From positions 868,001-932,000 of the forward strand of contig JAKNDB010000107.1 of the NCBI GenBank assembly GCA_024305405.1: 64,000 bases of DNA, written 5' to 3'. The notes beneath the pieces are model-generated. The model was not told where the DNA came from. It ran no database searches and was given only the letters and a program-made list of their open reading frames with translations. The stretch is from Dirofilaria immitis (lineage: Eukaryota > Nematoda > Chromadorea > Rhabditida > Onchocercidae). Positions 52,069 to 64,000 of this stretch are shown here, piece by piece. The stretch's first letter is position 1. Each line of letters opens with the position of its first letter. The position numbers and the translations under genes were made by a program.

Positions 52069-52773
52069 TCGACTTTTATTGATAAAACATATTCTAAATA
52101 TCAAAGGTTTATGAAATGTATCAGTATGAATATTATGGAATTTCTCTGTAGAGATTAAGTTTTCGGAAATAGACATTCTCTCAACTAGTGTTTTGAAGGC
52201 TTAATTTTTAGTTCTCTGTCAGATATTTGTCTATTTTGGACAAATATCAACGTTTAAAATTCAATGATATGATATGATGGTTCAGCGAGAATACAACAAC
52301 AGCGATCAGCGATAACCTTACCAAGCATTTGCGAATTACGCATGGCAAATGGCCTTCGGATTGACTGATCGACCGCGTTACCTACTGGTCGTATTATTTC
52401 CCATCATAAATAGATAGGATGAAAGAAAGACAGGAGAGGAGATGGTTTGAGAGAAAAGAGGGATAAGTTTTAATAGTGTCTTGCACAGAGATAGCAGTAC
52501 TTCTTTAGCGATCGTTGCCGAAAATAATCATCAACATTTTTTCATCATACTATTCCCACTTTTATTCATTTCTATCTCCTTCTTTTCCATGATGTTTTCA
52601 TTTTTGCATTTAGTATTATGATAATCATAATCACTTCTGCCTGAATTACAATCTATTGTCATTTTCAACCAGTTTACTGCTACTATTAATACTTCTTCAA
52701 CACTTTGTCATCAACACAATATTACAATCTCTTTTCATCTTTCTTTTTCCTATTAACCAATCTCTGATCACAT

Positions 52774-52836
52774 CACAATAATCATCATCATCATCATTAT
52801 CATTATCATCATTATCATTATCATCATCATCAACAA
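52774..52836. repeat. (ATC/ATT)n microsatellite
   Basis: Imperfect trinucleotide repeat of ATC and ATT units over about 60 bases. On the minus strand it reads as an aspartate and asparagine run, which explains a spurious acidic open segment. Confidence 0.9.
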
Positions 52837-53050
52837 CTATCACGAACATTCCTATATACATGCAGTCAATGATGTTTATGCAAAATACTTTTGAATCAAC
52901 CATCTTTTCTCATTCTTCTATATTGTCGATTAAATACTACAAAATAGCTGCTCTCTCTTTCATTAATTATACTATTATGGAATGATTGATTTTTTTTTTT
53001 TTTTTTAATACGATTTTCTCATTCTCGAAATGATGAATCAATATTTCATT

Positions 53051-53099
53051 TTAAATTATTATTACTATTATTATTATTATCGATTATTATTATTATTAT
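53051..53099. repeat. (TTA)n microsatellite
   Basis: Imperfect TTA trinucleotide repeat with two interruptions. Confidence 0.85.
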
Positions 53100-53437
53100 G
53101 ATTCTTCTTTTTCTTTTTTAATGTAAAGAATTACTATTAGTAAATGTTACAATTATACTTCTTAAAATGTATAATATTTAAAAATAACGTATTATTATTA
53201 TTATTTGAATTTAAAAGAATAATATTTTAAATGATTCAATAATCAGCATAATTGATTCATTATTGATCATTGTTATAAATAGTTTATACTTTAACAAATC
53301 AAATGATATTTAAAAATTACTAATATCTGTAATAACAACATTGTCACAATTTATATTTCATTTTATTAATTATTTTAAAAATTTAGTAATTGTTTTTAAT
53401 ATAAGATTAATATAAGAAGTGATAATTTCATTTCATT

Positions 53438-53558
53438 CGAGAGTGATAATTTCAGTATTTCTACAAATATGAAATCATCGAGAGTGATAATTTCAGCATT
53501 TCTACAAATACTAAATCATCGAGAGTGATAATTTCAACATTTCTACAAATATTAAATT
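53438..53558. repeat. 41-bp minisatellite, three copies
   Basis: Three tandem copies of a unit beginning CGAGAGTGATAATTTCA, with few differences. A degenerate fourth copy (GTGATAATTTCA) precedes them at about 53419. Confidence 0.85.
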
Positions 53559-53872
53559 AATCAATTAATCTCTATTTATCTATCTTTTGCTTTTTTTTAC
53601 AATCTTAAAATTATTTCATTCATAATATCGTATTATTGTAATAGTAATATTTAAAAATAAGTTAACATTTAGTAAACAAAAAAATAAAAATTATGCATAA
53701 TTGAATGAATGAATAATTTGAATGCATTCTTTTCTCGAATATACAAAATGACCTTGGCTTAATTTTTTTTTTCAACATTCATAATGTTATTATTTCAATA
53801 TTTTAGCATAAATCATACAAATAATCAATCAGTGATATAATTCTTTTTCTTATCAATCTTATTCTCGCTACA

Positions 53873-54041
53873 ACACATAATCATTTTGTCAAATATATTA
53901 TTCATACTTATTCTTGATAACACGTGATCATTTTGTCAAATATATTATTCATACTTATTCTTGATAACACGTGATCATTTTGTCAAATATATTATTCATA
54001 CTTATTCTTGATAATACGTAATCATTTTGTCAAATATATCA
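53873..54041. repeat. 47-bp minisatellite, about 3.6 copies
   Basis: Tandem copies of a 47-base unit containing ATCATTTTGTCAAATATATT. The two central copies are identical and the outer ones have diverged, as expected for repeat turnover from the centre. Confidence 0.9.
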
Positions 54042-55690
54042 ATGTCGTCGAAATAAAATGTGTTTTTATATCTGTTTTTTTTTTTAGATATTAATAAGTT
54101 TCATTAATTTGAACAGATCTTTCATCTCGATTTGTCAATTTCTTGAACAGTCAATAGTTTAGCTTATTAACTTTTGATTATAGTTAATATAATTTATTAA
54201 TTAATAATTGATTCATGAATTATTATCATTTCTAAATTATCATAATGACATTTTAAGTCCTGTTAAAAATGATGCTATCCTTTTTTTTTTTGTGTTAATA
54301 TGCTATTGTTGATTTGCTATTTCATTGCAAGATTTCATTATCCAGGCTATTATAGTTATTCGGGAAATTAGTTTTTAACAAGAAATGGTTTACTATTCTA
54401 AATCATACTACTTGAATTTTGTAATTTAGTTTTAACATCAATAATCAACTTTTCCAGGCATAGCTATATGTTAGTGATAATATTGAAGAATATACAATTA
54501 TCAGCATATCAGTTATCTCGAAAATCACACACTGAACTAATATAAAATATCCGGTATTATCGTGTTATTTGATATCATCCTACGAATTTATTTATTTCTA
54601 CAAAGGACAAAGATGTGTTTATTGTACTTTAAAGTAATAGAAGAGATTTGAGAAGAATTTTTGTGAGACGTTTGAGGAAGGAATTTTCTCTCGGCAAACT
54701 CTCTTAATCCAAACTTCTCTTTTGCTCTATTTTACAACAAAATTTGTTATCGATTTGAAATGTCAACAAAACTATTGCATATATTATTGTGGTAGGTAAT
54801 TTGATAGACGTATCTTAAATATTCCTGGTATTTTTTTTTTTTTATTAAAAATTTTTTTCGCTCAATCTTTCAAGATATGGGAAGCTTCTGCTAACCTTTG
54901 AACTCTTAATCTTGTATATTATTCTATTTTCTCATATTGTTTACTTTACACTACACGTTTCTTGCTTCTCTTTCATTTCGATCTGTTTGGTTTACCGAAT
55001 GCTTGTACCTGTAAGCTTTACAGATGTTTGTATGTTTCTTCATATTCGATATGCTCAACCCGATCACAACCCATTTTTGTTCAAATAGCACTAGAGATTG
55101 CTGGTAACATAGTGAACTACATGACCTATTAACCTTTATTAAATTTGTCAAACAATAACGATATATTTATTTAATACACTTTACCAATATTATTTCGATA
55201 AAATATTTTTTGATATGAAAAACAAAAACTTTTATTATTTATAAATAATAAAAACTTTTATTAAAATGTCAAAAGAATTAGAATTATTTCTATATTCCTT
55301 TGAAAAAAATATATATATATATATTAATAATTAATTATTATTCTTTGCATAAATTTTAATATTCTCGATCGGAATTTTCTTCAAATGATATCATTACTGA
55401 AAGATATTTGCGGTATGTGGTAGAAATTTTTACGAAATGAAAATTGTTTACCAATCATTTGAAGAAAAAATACTTTCACCTATATCACATTCTCTTTTAA
55501 TCCATTCCATTCTTTATAGATAAACAATTTGATGATTTAGGAGAAGCGCAATAATTATCCGTTCGGAATTCGATATCATTTTATTAGATTTTTTTGATAA
55601 AAAAAAAAATTTGTTAAAAATTTTTCCAAACTTTTTTTTTTTTGCTATCAAATAATTGTGTTAATTACTTTTTGTTTTTTTTTTTAATGG

Positions 55691-55925
55691 TTTGATCATA
55701 TAGGCAAATTGTAAGTTTAACTTTTAAAATGAATAATTCCTTCCTCATTCTTTACAATCTAATAGATATGATCTAAAAAGTTTTTCCTATTTTTTTATTA
55801 TAACGAAAACAAAAATGATTTTAAATACTTTTATGATTGATCGATCATATGGACAAATGTAAGTTTTAACCCTTAAAATATTCCTTCCTCATTCTTTACT
55901 ATCTAACAGATATGATCTAAAAAAA
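55691..55925. repeat. Dispersed ~90-bp direct repeat pair
   Basis: Segments at about 55691-55780 and 55838-55925 share long stretches, including TTCCTTCCTCATTCTTTAC and AGATATGATCTAAAAA, with scattered differences. Confidence 0.75.
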
Positions 55926-56028
55926 GAAAAAAAAATTGATGATAGATATTTTCGTATTTAACAAATTTACGGAAACAAAAAATTCATTTTATCAATTTAA
56001 CGATAAAATATAAAAGTTATATTTTATT

Positions 56029-56154
56029 CGGACATCATTCCTACTTCGGACATCATTCCTACTTCGGGCATCATTCCTACTTCGGGCATCATTCCTACTT
56101 CGGACATCATTCCTACTTCGGGCATCATTCCTACTTCGGGCATCATTCCTACTA
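56029..56154. repeat. 18-bp minisatellite, seven copies
   Basis: Seven head-to-tail copies of CGGACATCATTCCTACTT, alternating with the variant CGGGCATC. The unit is far richer in GC than the surrounding DNA. The length is a multiple of three but no gene context is present. Confidence 0.92.
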
Positions 56155-56870
56155 GATAATAATTATTTTTTAATTCCTCAATTTCTAACTAAATGAATTC
56201 CATTGAAAAAATAGACAAAGTTTCTTTCAATGGTATCACAAAAATATTTTTTTATTTCTCATTTTCATAAAGTTATTTAGATTTTATTTTATTTTCGTTA
56301 ATAAAAAAAAAAAAATCGATAATTAATAATGATCAAAATTCTAATATTTTTTTTATTTATTAATTAAAATATTTTTTTCTTTTTTCCACATTTTAACAAT
56401 TTTAGGAAAATCAATAATCAATTTATTGCTCAATTATATATTAAATATATTTAATTTTTGTTTTTTTTCTCTCAAATTTTCTTAGACAAATAAAGTTTCT
56501 TTTTTTTTTCATATTTCCGGATTGAATTTAAGCATAAAACTTTACGGTTTATTTTCAATTTTTTATTTACTACTCAATTTCAAAATTGTTATTTTAGTAT
56601 CAATCTAATTCAATATAAAATATTTATTTATTTATTTTTATCATTTATAAATGATTTAGTAAGATTGGATTAATTTAGATAAGGTATTACTTAGATTTAT
56701 ATTATATTATTTTTACTCTCATATTTATAATTTTGAGAAATAAATAAAATCATTAAATGCAATCATTTTTATGCAGAAAATTTAACATCTTAAATTTTTC
56801 CTAAAAATATCGCCAAATTTGAATGTAATATGATCTGAAAAAAAAACGTAAAGGCAAATAAAGGCTATTG

Positions 56871-56905
56871 ATAATAATTTTATCATTTGATGATAAAATT
56901 ATTAT
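56871..56905. repeat. 16-bp perfect hairpin
   Basis: ATAATAATTTTATCAT and its exact complement are separated by TTG. A short (CTAT)n run follows at about 56919-56934. Confidence 0.8.
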
Positions 56906-58489
56906 ACTACCTATAACTATCTATCTATCTATCTGGAATTCTAATTAACTCTATCACTCATTTATTTTAAGCAAATTTTAGTAAATGGAGAAATAGATTT
57001 TCAATTTATTATTTGAGGCTAAAATATTTTTATTGTTTGAAAATGATAAGATGATAAATTCCTAATTTTTATCATTTCAACTACTATATAAACTTAAACA
57101 GTTATCTACAGTTGTTAATCTTCTATGACTTTTTTTTTTTTTCTTTCATTTTTGCATTTCTCGGCATGGTTCATTTTTTCTTTCAACATTTTCCAGATCA
57201 ATATATATATATATATATCTCTGCATAATATTTAAACTTTAAAAATTTTAACAGTAAATTTCTAAATTCCATTACTACTAGTAGGCTGATGAATGTTTAT
57301 GAATTAAATCTGTTATTATATTTATATTGACATTTGATAAATAAGTATCAAATGATATGATAAGATTGCTTCATTTAATCTATGCTTCAATATTTCATTT
57401 TTAAAATTCTGAGTTTTCTCGCCTTTTTTTTTTGCTTTAATGAGAGATTTTCAAATTTTTCTGCTTTTAATTCTCATAGAAATTAAAAAATGATAAAATA
57501 TGATAAAATGATTAAGTATAATAAGCCAATATATATCAGCCGTATAGATTATATGACAAAAAAAAAAGATAATTATACAAAAGTTTATTATTTTTACTCG
57601 ATGGATATAATTTTTTTTTTACAATTTTAATCTTTAATATATTTTATCATCATTACCTATTGCTATTTACTAATTTTAGTAATTACAATTAAAATCTAAT
57701 TTACCTGAATTACCTGAATTGATTGATTCAGCTGATTTTTAATCAATTAAATTTTTAGAAATATATGTTCCAGATTGATAAGAGCAATTTTTTCATCAAT
57801 TTTCTATGATGAATATAAACTTCATACATATATCGATGATATTTTCAATTATCCATTTTTGATGAAATAACTATTGTCTATCGTTTACTTATTTTTTTTT
57901 TTGATTTCTATATTAACATTCTTATCAACTGTAATAAGAATTAATTGGACTAAAAGATTTGGAAGTGATAAGAGAAATGAAATTTATCAAATATGGAAAT
58001 TGTGTCCCTCAATTTTTCCTTCACCTTCAAAGAATTCTTTAAATGTTAAATGATATTTCTAACAGTGTTTGACACATGATAGAAATTCCTTTCGTTAGTG
58101 TTATGTTTCCTTTCTCTCTTTTCTTCCATCCATAATTCAGAAATTCAACCCGTGAAATGAATTGGAACATTTTGGAATGATGATGCTGATTGCTGATGGG
58201 TTTAGTCATGCGATATAACACTCCCGAGAAACTTCTTCGTCTTCCTTCATTTCATTTCCAGTTTTTACATTTTCCTCTCTTACGCTCTTTCAAATAATTT
58301 TTCAATTAGCCTTTAAATTTTTAACTTGACATTCATCGGAAAAAAAAATGATATCTTGAATTAAAAAAATAAGTATAAATTTAATTTTAAAACTATTGCT
58401 TAAATGATTTCTTAACTTATAGCTAATTATTTAGCTATATCAAATGATTTCTTTAATATTATAATTATATTATATAATATAATATTATA

Positions 58490-58518
58490 ATAGAATAGAA
58501 TAGAATAGAATAGAATAG
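58490..58518. repeat. (TAGAA)n microsatellite
   Basis: Five to six copies of the pentanucleotide TAGAA, in AT-rich DNA upstream of the filamin exons. Confidence 0.85.
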
Positions 58519-58852
58519 GATACATATAGAGAAGATAATAATAAGATAATTGCTTTTGTCTTATATTAATTATAATTCTTGTATATTTTTTTTAAATTTA
58601 ATTTCATATTTTTGAATTTAAATCGATAATTGATTAAATTATCCATTTGCTAATCTATATGCTTTTTTTCGTTTTTTTTTTTTTTCATTTAAAATTTATC
58701 AAAAAATTGCAGGTTGGTGATATTGTGTTAAGAACTAGGATAAACCATCAAGTTCAATAGTATTTCAAGTTCTCAAATCAGTATCACCAAAAAGCTCCGA
58801 ATATTTACATCGAACGGATTTATTGAAATAATAATAACGAGGCGACAACAAT

Positions 58853-61800
58853 ATGGATCTTTATCCGGCACCTGATATTGGGCATGTTTCTTTTTCTGGT
58901 CTAAGCGAACCTTGTTCCATTGGTTCTATTGTTGAAGTAGTGGTAAGTGATTAATGATTTGATATCTTTACATTATCTTAGACTTATCACTTAACATTTT
59001 CTGCTTCTATCAAAATATTTTAAAAAAACTTCACAACTTTAAAATAGCTAAATAGAAGATAGGAGGAAAGAGTTTTTTATGAGATGAAAAAAAAAATTCA
59101 ACATTTAAAAAACATTGAAATGTCTAAATTATATTTCGTTGATAAGAAATGCATATCTGAAGATTGAAAAAATAAAAGTATTAGTTAGTTAATCTTAATG
59201 ATAACTTACTTCTATAATAAGTGATAAATTAATCAATGATAAGAATTACAGATAAATGCACACGGTGATTCATCGGTTGGTTCTATCGTTGTTGAAGCGA
59301 TCTCACCTTCAGGATGTGTCAAAAATTGTCAAGTACTCAAAAAGGCAGTGTTTTTACGGCAACTTTTACGCCAAACGAAGTTGGTTAGTTTATTTGTTTC
59401 TTTTTTTTTTTTTTTTAATTGATTAATAAACTGTTAAGAATTTAATTTACTAATTTTGTTTTTTATTATCACTGATAATTATCATTGATATATTTACAAT
59501 CCGTACTATTTATATTATAATTAGAATTTATGTAATATTTTTTCAAATATGATATCAAGATTTCTTATTAGACATTTTCATAAATTTATTCAAATAAATC
59601 TAAAATTTTATCTAAGTTTAAATTTTTACTATTAAACAATCTTTAATTCCATTAATAGGATTAATTGAAGGAAAATTCAAATTTTAAAATTATCATTTTG
59701 ATTTTTTTTTTTATTAAGCCAATAGAATTTACGAATTAATTAATCAATTCATGCAATATCATTAATTAAAAGCATTTCATTTTCTCTCTTGCTTTTTTTT
59801 TTCTATCTTACATTTTAAAAAATAATTTATTAGACAATATAGTTGGTTAAAAATTACTTCCCGCAAAAATAACTTTTTATTTCTAAAATTTCTTGCAATC
59901 ATTGATAATATGATAGATATTTCTGGCGGAAATATAGAAAAAGTTAAGGAAAATTTTGCCGAATATTTCTCGTCCATATTCATTCATCCATCATTACGAA
60001 CCTTAAAAGATACAAGCCTAAATTTTCTTTATTAAATATTAGGCTTGAACGATTGATTCTAATACTTCTTTTTTATTAATTTTTTTTTAATTTTCTTCTA
60101 AATATTTATTGCAAGAATTTTCGTTATTTTAAGAAAGATGGAAATGAATATTAAAAAAAATAGCATATGATAAGATGATAATTATTTACTTAATTTTAAC
60201 TAATTCAATAGATTATATTGATTTTAATGTTAATATAAAGTTTAGGACTGATAACAGTTCAGAGTGCATTATATCATGTTTTTCTAGTCAGGATTAAGAA
60301 ATTTTAACATATTTTTGAATTTTTGCAAGAAATTTTGAAATCTTATTAAAAATACGTTAATATAGAAGTGAACTGAAATTTGCTTCAGTAGATTTGATGA
60401 ACGATTCAAATCGAGAATTCCGATATAATCCATAATTTTGATTTATATAAATCAATAAAAAATCAATTGCTAAATGATATTAGCTTATTGTACAGTAAGA
60501 TTTGTTTTAGTAAAAATTTTCAAATAAATGATATTTTAGTATTCATTTTTTTCTTCGTCTTTAAATCTCGATTTCATCTTTCAATCTTTTTTTTTTTTTT
60601 TCAGGTAAATGGCAAATTGGTATACTGTACAATAATGATCATATTCGAGGTTCTCCATTTTCTTGTAAAGTTTACGACGCTAATCTTGTTCAGGTATTTG
60701 CTTTTCATTTAGTTAACGTAATCATTAAAATGAACTTGCCAGAAAAGGATAAGAATTGAAAATGGTTGCCGAATAATCTTGATTTGTTATTTAAAATAAA
60801 TTTAGAAATAATTTCTGATATTGAAGGTATTTTTTATCAATGAATTTAGGTATATGGTTTGGATGTAGGACTTGTTGGTCAAGAATTGAAATTTAGCGTG
60901 AATGCATCACAAGCTGGTGATGGTTTTCTTAAAGTATTATTTTATAAATAATTTATTTCTTATAAAAATATATCGAAAATATTTTACACATCTAAAATTC
61001 CTAAGATAAATTGTAATCTGATCTGTAACATTCTAAAATTTAGATATGGAATTAGGTTTTTGGCACAGCAATATAGGAATTCAGCAATATATAAAGATCG
61101 AATTGTATGCAAAACATTTGAGAGAGTAAATAGTAACAGTGAGCGGCGAATGATAAGAGCGGTTAATAAGAAAATATTTTGCTATTAAACTATAACCTAA
61201 ATTTATAAAATCATATGAAATGATATTTGATGGAATCTGAATATCATATAATAATATATAGTTACGATGATGAGTATAAGAAATGATTGAAAACGAATGA
61301 AATTTGATAGATTGCATGAAATAAATAATGATATCGTTATTGCTTTCTCAATTCTTATCATTTTCGCTATCATTTTTGTAAAAATAGCAATTTACGATAA
61401 TACTACTAAAGACATTCCTTAATGTTTCTCAACTGAAAGAGACAAATGTAAATTATTAATAGTTTTAAAAATGTTCTTCGATATGATCATAATTATTTTC
61501 ATCTAACAAATAATAGTACATCCTATTAAAATTTTCTTTTTATGGAAAAAATCATTTAACAAAAAAAAAAAAAATTGATACATTTAAAATATTCGAAATT
61601 TTAAACTTAACATTTTATTAAAGTTGAAATGAAATGAAAGCAAAACCAAAAGGATGATAAAAATTAAATTAAAATTAGAACGTTTTATGTGTGTATGTCT
61701 GTCCTAATTGAATATTTGTCCAATTAATTTTTATAATTGGCCAAATTTTTCAAATTTAAATGATAATCAATCTATCGGATAAATAATAGTTGATAGAGTA

Positions 61801-64000
61801 ATTTTTAAAAAATTTTTTTGAAATGGCTTCATCTAAAACTATATATCTCTACTAAATAACTCAAACTTTTGATTATTCAAATATAATTTGATATTACTGA
61901 TTGATAAGTTGAATAATTTTTCCTTTAATTAATGATAAGTTATATTTTGTTATCATTTTTTTTTTACTTAATTAATATGAAAATTAACAGTAAATAGTAG
62001 AAATTCATTTCGTTTTATTATCTAATTATTCTTCCGTTAAAATATTTTTTAGATCAAGCAGGGAAAATATGTAAAGTTTATTTTGATTTTTAAATTGATA
62101 TGAAATATTGATAATGATATTTACAATCAAACTAAAATTTACTTCTTTTGCAACAAGAAAGAAAAAGTACAAATATTGATAGGTAACAGTATTACGTCAC
62201 GGTCGCAATATGCCATGCGAAGTAATTGAACAAGGTAATTCGGGTGTTTATCGAATCAGTTTCACTCCCGACGGTGCTGGACAGTACAAAATTCATGTTC
62301 TCTTTAATAATATGGAAGTTAAAGGTTAAATTTTACATTCGTTTATTCCTATCATTATTGATTTATTTGTGTTATCAATAGATATATATTGATTGATGCT
62401 TTTTCATTTTAGAAATCGTTTACTAGATATACGATTATTAGTTGTTGTAAATATTTGATATTTTTAATTGCCTAAATCTTAAATATCGTAAAATCTAATA
62501 ATTTCCTAAATATTTTATAATTTCACATTCTTCCTATCAATGTTATTGTTCAAGACATTTTAACACTTCTGATAAATGAATGATATTTAGGAATTTAAAG
62601 TGATAATGTAATTTCAGGTTCTCCATTTATCCTGGATATAGCAGATGCAAGTTCGGTATCTGTTTACGGCGAAAATTTACGAATGGCTTCAGTTGATCGA
62701 CTTAATACATTTTCTATTCATGCAGCAGGTGCTGAATGTAAAGATATCACCGTTACTATTACAGGTATGTTTCCTACAAAATTATCCATCCCCTATACTT
62801 CGATATATATATTCTTTTATTGATTACATTTTTCCCCGAGATATTCTGATTATGTATAAACATCATAGCTCAATTTTTATTAAAGATTTTTTGAATAATT
62901 ATCAGAATACTAAACAAGTGATCTTGCGATAATAAGATAATATAATATTTTCATTTTTAAATTGTATAATTCTATTATCTCTGTATTCAGAGTAGTACCA
63001 TAATGATTTCTGATAATAATTGATTAAACTATCAATATTAGTATACTTTTTTTTCCTGCTAAATGAATAAATTTAAAATTTCCTAGCGAATTAATTTTTT
63101 AAATATTATATCATTTTGCTTATCATATAAAACAATTCAAATTTCTTTCATAAAACAATTAAACTTTAAGCCTTTCTGATTATTTTCTAAATTGACCTGA
63201 TAAGCTTTCTTTTTCACTTTCCGTATTTTGTCGTTTTTCATTATAAATTAATTTTAATTACTATCATTTTTTTTAAATTGAAATTGTTTCTCGAATTAAA
63301 AAAACGTCATTGTTTTTTTGATATTTCAATTTTTTTTTTATCAGAGATATATCGAAATTATACAACTTTTATCTTTTGTTAGTGCCGAAAAAAATAATTA
63401 GATTTGATAAATTGTGGATACATATTAACAAGTTTTATTAATCATTATGGATACATATTATCACCAACTTTCATTAATGATTGTGGATATATATTATCAC
63501 CAACTTTCATTAATGATTGTGGATATATATTATCACCAACTTTCATTAATGCTAAGAAACTTTTTGATATTATAAAGTTCCATCTCAGTTAATTCATCTT
63601 ACGTTTATGGCTTCTGGAAATTTTTATAAAATCAAAAATTGAATTTTTACAATTTTCAAAGAATATTTTGATATTATATCAAACTATGATAATCAAATGA
63701 TAGTGATTTTCTTTTTCAAAGTTTTCCACAATCAATGTTAATTCATATTTATGCAAATTATTAACATCTATTCTGTTTAATAATTTACCTTCTTAATTGA
63801 TTGATTGATTCATTATTGTTTCAATTATGCTTTCTATTATAAATAGTTGAATTTGAAAATGATTACAATATTAACATGAAATGAGAGAGAAAAGAAGAGA
63901 GGAAAAAGAAGGAGAGAGAGAGAGAAAGAGAAAAGAAAGCAAAAGTTTATTTTTATCAGCTAACTTCATATTCTTCAGCACCTTCTGGAAAAACGAAACG
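58853..64000 (+). CDS. fln: Filamin (Ig-like filamin repeats), N-terminal part, incomplete at window edge
   Basis: Exons 58853-58942, 59252-59383, 60605-60693, 60850-60933, 62183-62324, 62618-62764, and 63979 to the edge. Filamins cross-link actin and anchor membrane proteins. Two filamin Ig repeats are visible with their signature elements: GSVFTATFTPNEVGKWQIGI with HIRGSPFSCKV, then GVYRISFTPDGAGQYKIHV with VKGSPFILDI. A third begins with SVSVYGENLR. In-frame TAA at 58835 shows that the ATG at 58853 is a true start. The product therefore has no calponin-homology actin-binding domain and resembles the short filamin isoforms known in nematodes and flies. The ttgcag acceptor at 58714 probably opens the leader exon. 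The A run 59339-59343 lacks one base; adding it restores all exon phases. The fifth exon uses the acceptor gatag at 62181-62182, not the later cag. Whether this is the FLN-1 or FLN-2 type cannot be decided here. Confidence 0.92.
63400..63551. repeat. 36-bp minisatellite in filamin intron, about four copies
   Basis: Tandem units containing GGATATATATTATCACCAAC, the first copy diverged and the later two nearly identical. It is open in one frame (repeating CGYILSPTFI), but it lies between two filamin exons and has no independent gene context. Confidence 0.9.

Noticed and set aside
52697..52903. Acidic Asp/Asn-rich open segment
   Set aside because: It is the reverse translation of an ATC/ATT microsatellite.
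53873..54041. Tandem repeats as a CRISPR array
   Set aside because: Units are contiguous without unique spacers, and the genome is eukaryotic.
63404..63592. Open segment with repeated CGYILSPTFI as a repeat protein
   Set aside because: It is the translation of a minisatellite located in a filamin intron.
1..64000. tRNA or rRNA genes
   Set aside because: No TTCGANTC-type B box with a matching acceptor stem and A box was seen on either strand, and no rRNA-like conserved blocks.

Overview
The window is AT-rich eukaryotic DNA with short exons separated by AT-rich introns. Nearly all introns start with GT and end in a pyrimidine-rich TTTCAG or TTTTAG acceptor. The same acceptor often lies 7 to 30 bases upstream of an initiator ATG, as expected for spliced-leader trans-splicing. 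The recognisable proteins (Tribbles/NIPI-3-like pseudokinase, STEEP1 homolog, ribonucleotide reductase small subunit, filamin) and this architecture point to a nematode. A parasitic clade III (filarial-type) worm fits the composition best, but I cannot prove that from sequence alone.

Layout: 2082-5774 (-) Tribbles pseudokinase; 10376-12653 (-) STEEP1; 14255-19525 (+) large unrecognised multi-exon gene, divergent from STEEP1 across a 1.6 kb region; 22818-25240 (+) ribonucleotide reductase R2; 29020-30536 (-) unrecognised small gene; 36320-38308 (+) BTB-domain gene, followed by 38388-38993 (+) small zinc-binding gene; 40773-43354 (+) small membrane or secreted cysteine-containing protein; 43355-58700 a 15 kb gene desert with micro- and minisatellites, a 55-bp perfect inverted repeat and hairpins; 58853-64000 (+) filamin repeats with no actin-binding domain, running off the right edge.

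The strongest window-wide signal is about quality rather than a new system. In seven of the nine genes the conserved reading frame breaks at a short run of identical bases, usually 3 to 7 long. Nearly every break is repaired by one added base. I count 16 well-supported sites, plus one weaker one at a splice junction. Adding those bases makes exon phases and total lengths agree in every gene where I could check. This reads as systematic under-calling of homopolymers in the source assembly, not as pseudogenisation. Features below give the coordinates of each break, because an automatic ORF caller will miss or truncate these genes.

The genes are unrelated housekeeping, signalling and cytoskeletal loci. 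There is no operon-like chain except possibly the 80-base gap between the BTB and zinc genes. I found no CRISPR array, tRNA, rRNA, provirus or autonomous transposon.
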